Origin: Vicinamibacterales bacterium
GTDB taxonomy: Bacteria; Acidobacteriota; Vicinamibacteria; Vicinamibacterales; UBA2999
Direction of reading: 5' to 3'
DNA: 64,000 bases
Assembly (NCBI GenBank): GCA_041394705.1
Contig: JAWKHS010000003.1
Location: 496,001 to 560,000 of the forward strand
How positions within the stretch are numbered: position 1 is the stretch's first letter; the number at the start of each line of letters is the position of its first letter. The notes beneath the pieces are model-generated. The model worked only from the letters and a program-made list of their open reading frames with translations, was not told the origin of the DNA and ran no database searches. The translations under genes were made by a program, and so were the position numbers. This document shows positions 59,955-64,000 of this stretch, piece by piece.

Positions 59955-61492
59955 ACGCCGGGTCTGACGCGCTCAGGGTGTTCCGCGAGAACCTGCGGCT
60001 CGCGCCCGGGCGGATCGCCGCCGCGGCGTTCCGCACCGGCGTGCCGCACACCGACCGCTCGCGGTCGACCTTCGTTTTCGGCAACGTGTTCCTGCACCTG
60101 CACTCGGTGCGCACCCATCGCTGGAGCCTGCGCTGGGCTACGACCGCCGGACTCGGCATCGCGACGCTGGCGGCCTTTCTCATCACGCTCGTGACCGGCG
60201 TGTTGCTGATGTTCTACTACAAGCCGTATCCCGACGCGGCCTACCTCTCCATGAAGGACATCCACTTCGTGGTGCCGACCGGGCGTTTCATCCGCAACAT
60301 CCATCGCTGGGCGGCCAACGCCATGGTCGTCACCGTGATCCTGCACATGGCGCGGACCTTCTATACGGCCGCCTATCGCGCCCCACGCGAGTTCAACTGG
60401 CTCATCGGCATGGCGCTGCTTGCCGTCACGCTCGGGCTCTCGTTTACCGGTTATCTGCTGCCGTGGGACCAGCTGGCCTACTGGGCGATCACCATCGGCG
60501 CCAACATCGCGCAGTCGCCCCGCGAAGTCACCGATGCCCTCGGCATGACCGAGGTGTTCGACCCCGGCGGCCTGCAGCGGCTGCTGCTGCTCGGCTCCGA
60601 CACGGTCGGGGAGGAGGCCCTGGTCCGCTTCTACCTGCTCCACGTCATGTTGCTGCCGCTCGTGGCGGCCGCGCTCATGGCCGTGCACTTCTGGCGGATT
60701 CGCAAGGATGGCGGGCTGGCCAAGCCGGCGGACGTCGATCGGCGGCTGCCGGCTGCCGATGGCACCTACCCGGTGTTCACGGAGGCGCCGCAGAAGACCT
60801 ACCACCTGGCTGCCATCGTCCGCGGGCGGACGTCGGCCGTGGGCCACGGGCCCGAGCAGACGGTGCCGTCAATGCCGCACCTCTTCTACGCCGAGCTTGC
60901 CGTCTTCATGCTCACGGTGTTCGTCTGCACGGCGCTCGCCCTGGTGTCCGATGCGCCGCTCAAGGAGCTGGCCAATCCCCTGGTTCCGGAGAATCCGGCC
61001 AAGGCGCCCTGGTATTTCCTGGGGCTGCAGGAACTGGTGGCGTTCTCGGCGTTCATGGGCGGGATCGGCATTCCTGCCGTCGTGCTCGTCGGCCTCGGCC
61101 TGATTCCGTTCCTCGATCGTGAAACGGCCGGTACCGGCGAGTGGTGCGGCGGACCTGGCGGCTGGCCGCTGGTGCGGCGTTCGGCGCTCATCGGCCTCCT
61201 GTCGGCGATTGCCGTCGAGGCATTCATCATCCGCTTCGGCTGGTTGCGCGAGTGGTTCCCGGCGATCCCGCAGCTGGTCATCACCGCCGTGAACCCTGGG
61301 ACGGTGCTGACGGCGGTCTACGCCGCGTATTCGATCTGGCTGGTGCGCCGCTACAACTCCACGCGCGCCGGTGCGCTCGGATTGTTCACCTGTTTCCTCG
61401 GCGGGTTCCTCGTGCTGACCGTGGTGGGCACGTATTTCCGCGGCCCGAACTGGCAGTTCTACTGGTCGCCAGCCGACTGGCCGCTCCACTGA
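59951..61492 (+). CDS. Cytochrome b of bc-type complex, second copy
   Basis: 513 residues, ATG at 59951. b6-type half with FIRNIHRWAANAMVVTVILH and FYLLHVMLLPLVAAALMAVH, then the subunit-IV-like half (PLKELANPLVPENPAKAPWY, FLGLQELVAFSAFMGG) and further C-terminal helices. It is longer than the first copy and lies in a separate operon. No c1-type gene follows; a heptahaem cytochrome does. Confidence 0.92.
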   Translation: MNAGSDALRVFRENLRLAPGRIAAAAFRTGVPHTDRSRSTFVFGNVFLHLHSVRTHRWSLRWATTAGLGIATLAAFLITLVTGVLLMFYYKPYPDAAYLSMKDIHFVVPTGRFIRNIHRWAANAMVVTVILHMARTFYTAAYRAPREFNWLIGMALLAVTLGLSFTGYLLPWDQLAYWAITIGANIAQSPREVTDALGMTEVFDPGGLQRLLLLGSDTVGEEALVRFYLLHVMLLPLVAAALMAVHFWRIRKDGGLAKPADVDRRLPAADGTYPVFTEAPQKTYHLAAIVRGRTSAVGHGPEQTVPSMPHLFYAELAVFMLTVFVCTALALVSDAPLKELANPLVPENPAKAPWYFLGLQELVAFSAFMGGIGIPAVVLVGLGLIPFLDRETAGTGEWCGGPGGWPLVRRSALIGLLSAIAVEAFIIRFGWLREWFPAIPQLVITAVNPGTVLTAVYAAYSIWLVRRYNSTRAGALGLFTCFLGGFLVLTVVGTYFRGPNWQFYWSPADWPLH

Positions 61493-61508
61493 TCCGCGGG
61501 AGGCATTC

Positions 61509-63170
61509 ATGGCGTCGCTCGATCGCAACAAGTGGCTCCTGCTCGCATCGAGTCTTGGTGTGCTCGTGTTGCTCGTCGCGGCCGCCGTGCGCGAGAACGT
61601 GCTGCTCGAATGGCGTCAGGTCCAGGCTGAGGTGCGCCTCGACGGGCAGCCCGTGCCCGTTCACCTCCGCCAGGTCGTGAACCCGACGCTCGGTGTTGCT
61701 GATCGCTGCGTGTCGTGCCACGTGTCGATGGCGCCAGGTGAGCAGAGCGTCACCGGACCGGCGCAGCGCACGCACCCGAACGTAGTACACGACCCGGCCG
61801 ATTTCGGCTGTACCGCCTGCCATGGCGGCCAGGGGCGGGCCACGCTCAAGGAGGACGCTCACGGCACGGTGCACTTCTGGCCGGAGCCGATGTTGCCCGT
61901 GCGATCGACGGAAGCGGGGTGCGGCACCTGTCACGCGACGGCCGGCATTCCCCGCCGCGAAATCCTTGAGGCGTGGAGCGCCACCTTCGAGCGCCTCGAC
62001 TGTCGGGCTTGTCATCGCGTGGACGGCCGTGGGGGTACGATCCGTCCCGACGGCGGTGGCATGGAAGGACCGGATCTGACCCGCGTGGGCCTGACCGGCT
62101 ACCGTGTCGACTGGCACGACGCCCATGTCACCCGCGCCGCCGCCGCCGATACGGCCGCCCCCTGGCTGACGTCGTGGCGCGCCGTGTCCGAGACCGACCG
62201 TGCCGAGGTGGAGCGCTTCCTCGCCACGCGGGTGGCGATGCCGTCGGTCGTCGCCGCCAAGTCGACGTTCTTCGCCTCCGGGTGCCTCGGCTGCCACAAG
62301 GTGAGCGGCGTAGGTGGCGACGACGGTCCCGACCTGACGCGGGCGGGGGAGAAGGACCCGGGGCGCGCCGACTTCGCGGCCGTCGCCGGCGACCGCACGC
62401 TCGACAACTGGTTCGATCAGCACGCCCGTACGCCCGCCTCGGTCGTCGTCGGTTCGCAGATGCCGGCGCTGCGGCTGACCGACCGCGAAGTTGATGACCT
62501 GACACTCTTCACGTTGTCGCTGCGCCGGCGCGACGTGCCAGGCAGTTATCTGCCACGCGACCGCATGCGGGTGTCGCGGTTCGCCGAACGGGAGTTCGCC
62601 TCGGATGGCGCCACGGTGTTCGGGGCCTTCTGTGCCGGTTGCCATGGCCGCGATGGCCTCGGCCTTCGGGCCGCCGGCGTGGCCACGTTTCCGTCGGTGG
62701 CCAATCCCGACTTCCTGGCCGTGGCCCCGGACGCCCTGCTGAGCGAGACCATCCGTCGCGGCCGGCCCGGCCGGCGCATGCGGGCATGGAGCGACGACAC
62801 CGGCGTGCGTGCGGCGGACATCCCCGCCATCGTCGCCTACCTCCGCGCGTCCGCCGGCACGCCGGCGCCGATTGACTCGAAACCCGCGCGCTGGGTGCAG
62901 GGCGACCCGGCAGAAGGCGGGCGGCTCTTCGAACGCACCTGCGCCGGATGCCATGGCCCGAAGGGCGAGGGGCTCGATGCGCCGGCGCTCAACAACCCGG
63001 TGCTGCTGGCGGCGGCCACCGACACGTTCTTCGTCGAGACCATCGCGCGCGGGCGCCGCGGCACGGGCATGGTCGGGTTCGCCGAATCCTCACCGGTCCA
63101 TCCAACGCTCACACGGGCTGACATCGCGTCCATCGTGTCATTCATCCGAACCTGGGGAGTGCAGCCATGA
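61509..63170 (+). CDS. Heptahaem c-type cytochrome
   Basis: 553 residues, ATG at 61509 with GGGAGG upstream. N-terminal anchor (WLLLASSLGVLVLLVAAAV). Seven CxxCH motifs: CVSCH, CTACH, CGTCH, CRACH, CLGCH and CAGCH twice. The last three are in cytochrome-c-like domains (FCAGCHGRDGLGLRAAG and TCAGCHGPKGEGLDAPA). The first four form a compact multihaem part. It should carry electrons between the Rieske/b complex and the molybdenum enzyme that follows. Confidence 0.9.
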   Translation: MASLDRNKWLLLASSLGVLVLLVAAAVRENVLLEWRQVQAEVRLDGQPVPVHLRQVVNPTLGVADRCVSCHVSMAPGEQSVTGPAQRTHPNVVHDPADFGCTACHGGQGRATLKEDAHGTVHFWPEPMLPVRSTEAGCGTCHATAGIPRREILEAWSATFERLDCRACHRVDGRGGTIRPDGGGMEGPDLTRVGLTGYRVDWHDAHVTRAAAADTAAPWLTSWRAVSETDRAEVERFLATRVAMPSVVAAKSTFFASGCLGCHKVSGVGGDDGPDLTRAGEKDPGRADFAAVAGDRTLDNWFDQHARTPASVVVGSQMPALRLTDREVDDLTLFTLSLRRRDVPGSYLPRDRMRVSRFAEREFASDGATVFGAFCAGCHGRDGLGLRAAGVATFPSVANPDFLAVAPDALLSETIRRGRPGRRMRAWSDDTGVRAADIPAIVAYLRASAGTPAPIDSKPARWVQGDPAEGGRLFERTCAGCHGPKGEGLDAPALNNPVLLAAATDTFFVETIARGRRGTGMVGFAESSPVHPTLTRADIASIVSFIRTWGVQP

Positions 63171-64000
63171 CGTACCCATCCCGCCGCGAGTTCCTCGACC
63201 TGGTGACGGCGGCCGGTCTCGGCGGCTTCGCGCTGTCGGCCGAACGGGCCTGGGGGCTGCAGGCCCCGTCGAATCCGCTGGCCGCGTATCCGAACCGCGG
63301 CTGGGAACAGACCTACCGCGATCTGTTCGCCTATGACTCGAAGTACACGTTCACTTGCGCGCCGAACGACACGCACAACTGCATCCTGAACGCGTATGTT
63401 CGCCAGGGCGTCGTGACCCGCATCGGTCCGTCCATGCGGTACGGCGAAGCTACCGACCTGGCCGGCAACGGGACGACTCACCGGTGGGACCCGCGCGTAT
63501 GCCAGAAGGGCCTGGCCCTGACGCGGCGCTTCTACGGCGACCGGCGAGTCAGCCAGACGATGGTGCGGGCCGGCTTCAAACGCTGGGTCGAGGCGGGTTT
63601 TCCGCGGGGTGACGACGGCCGGGCCCCGGCCGAGTACTTCCAGCGGGCGCGTGACGAATGGGTGCGACTGTCACATGACGAGGCGGCGACTCTGGTCGCC
63701 AAGGCGCTCACCAACATCGCCGAGACCTACTCGGGTGAGGCCGGCATGGCACGCCTGCGCGCCCAGCACTACGACGAAGAGACGATCAAGGCGACGCAGG
63801 GTGCGGGGATCCAGACCATCAAGCTGCGCGGCGGCATGCCGTTGCTCGGCATCACCCGCGTGTTCGGCATGTACCGGATGGCCAATACGCTGGCGCTACT
63901 CGACGCGCACGTCCGGAAGGTGGGCCCCGACCGCGCGCTCGGCTCGCGGGGCTTCGACAACTACTCGTGGCACACCGACCTGCCACCCGGCCACCCGATG
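63167..64000 (+). CDS. Molybdopterin oxidoreductase, NarG/DMSO-reductase type (5' part)
   Basis: The first 278 codons; the gene runs off the window. ATG at 63167 overlaps the previous stop. Tat-type signal SRREFLDLVTAAGLGGFALS. Fe-S region YTFTCAPNDTHNCILNAYVR with a later Cys (DPRVCQKGLALTRRFYGDRR), as in type II enzymes that act on nitrate or nitrite. The Mo ligand is beyond the edge, so the substrate cannot be fixed. It is the terminal enzyme of the second Rieske/b module. Confidence 0.8.
   Translation, partial: MTYPSRREFLDLVTAAGLGGFALSAERAWGLQAPSNPLAAYPNRGWEQTYRDLFAYDSKYTFTCAPNDTHNCILNAYVRQGVVTRIGPSMRYGEATDLAGNGTTHRWDPRVCQKGLALTRRFYGDRRVSQTMVRAGFKRWVEAGFPRGDDGRAPAEYFQRARDEWVRLSHDEAATLVAKALTNIAETYSGEAGMARLRAQHYDEETIKATQGAGIQTIKLRGGMPLLGITRVFGMYRMANTLALLDAHVRKVGPDRALGSRGFDNYSWHTDLPPGHPM

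Noticed and set aside
1..64000. CRISPR arrays, rRNA or tRNA genes
   Set aside because: No regularly spaced repeats and no recognisable structural RNA gene other than the group II intron.

Overview
The window is high-GC DNA. The style of its genes suggests an Acidobacteriota genome, probably class Vicinamibacteria. The clues are a VWFA-type secreted protein, carboxypeptidase-regulatory-domain proteins, lysine/alanine-rich histone-like proteins, and many GTG/TTG or leaderless starts. The lineage is inferred from family style only; no rRNA or tRNA gene is present to confirm it.

Left edge (1-1.9 kb): a small membrane protein and a complete IS256-type insertion sequence with a perfect 8-bp target duplication. 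The transposase carries two apparent frameshifts.

Integrative conjugative element (about 2-39.9 kb). A Trb-type secretion operon runs from 3.3 to 12.1 kb (trbC, D, E, G, I, two tandem trbJ copies, trbL, a 56-aa membrane protein, trbF, a second small membrane protein). It is followed by two mobilisation-type proteins, a 470-bp non-coding block with a 23-bp inverted repeat, an RHH-like protein, the coupling protein TraG, trbB, a lipoprotein and a RepB-type primase. No classical relaxase is visible. An IS3 scar then leads into cargo (19.5-25.4 kb): a VWA protein, a TlpA-like thioredoxin, a carboxypeptidase-regulatory-domain protein and a small secreted peptide with 10 mature cysteines, with a divergent AraC-type regulator. 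Accessory genes follow: a histone-like protein, an SpoVG-like protein, a 981-aa helicase with a C-terminal PD-(D/E)XK motif that looks like an Hna-type phage-defence protein, and a DUF932 gene. The DUF932 gene is broken twice, by an IS3-family element with a 4-bp duplication and by a group II intron. Removing both restores one clean 367-aa frame. The element ends with RadC/JAB and SpoVG-like proteins, an excisionase and a tyrosine integrase.

Nitrogen-oxide and redox respiration island (40.8 kb to the right edge). A Cys-containing MarR regulator, protoglobin and redoxin lie on the minus strand. On the plus strand are a NapH-like ferredoxin and group III truncated haemoglobin, then one long operon: ba3-type oxidase (IIa-II-I), Rieske, cytochrome b, an octahaem HAO-like cytochrome, NapA and a duplicated tetrahaem NapB. 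Next come an alginate-export-type porin, copper nitrite reductase NirK with the Fe-S repair protein RIC, and a CRP/FNR regulator (minus strand). A second module follows: GltD-like flavoprotein/ferredoxin, Rieske, cytochrome b, heptahaem cytochrome c and a molybdopterin oxidoreductase cut by the window edge. The two modules have the same layout: quinol-oxidising Rieske/b, then multihaem c, then a molybdenum enzyme.

Regulation: five plus-strand transcription units of the island carry a palindrome of the form ATGAC-N4-GTCAT. Each lies exactly 22 bases upstream of a -10-like hexamer. This pattern fits control by the CRP/FNR protein encoded in the same island, and in two cases it predicts leaderless messages.
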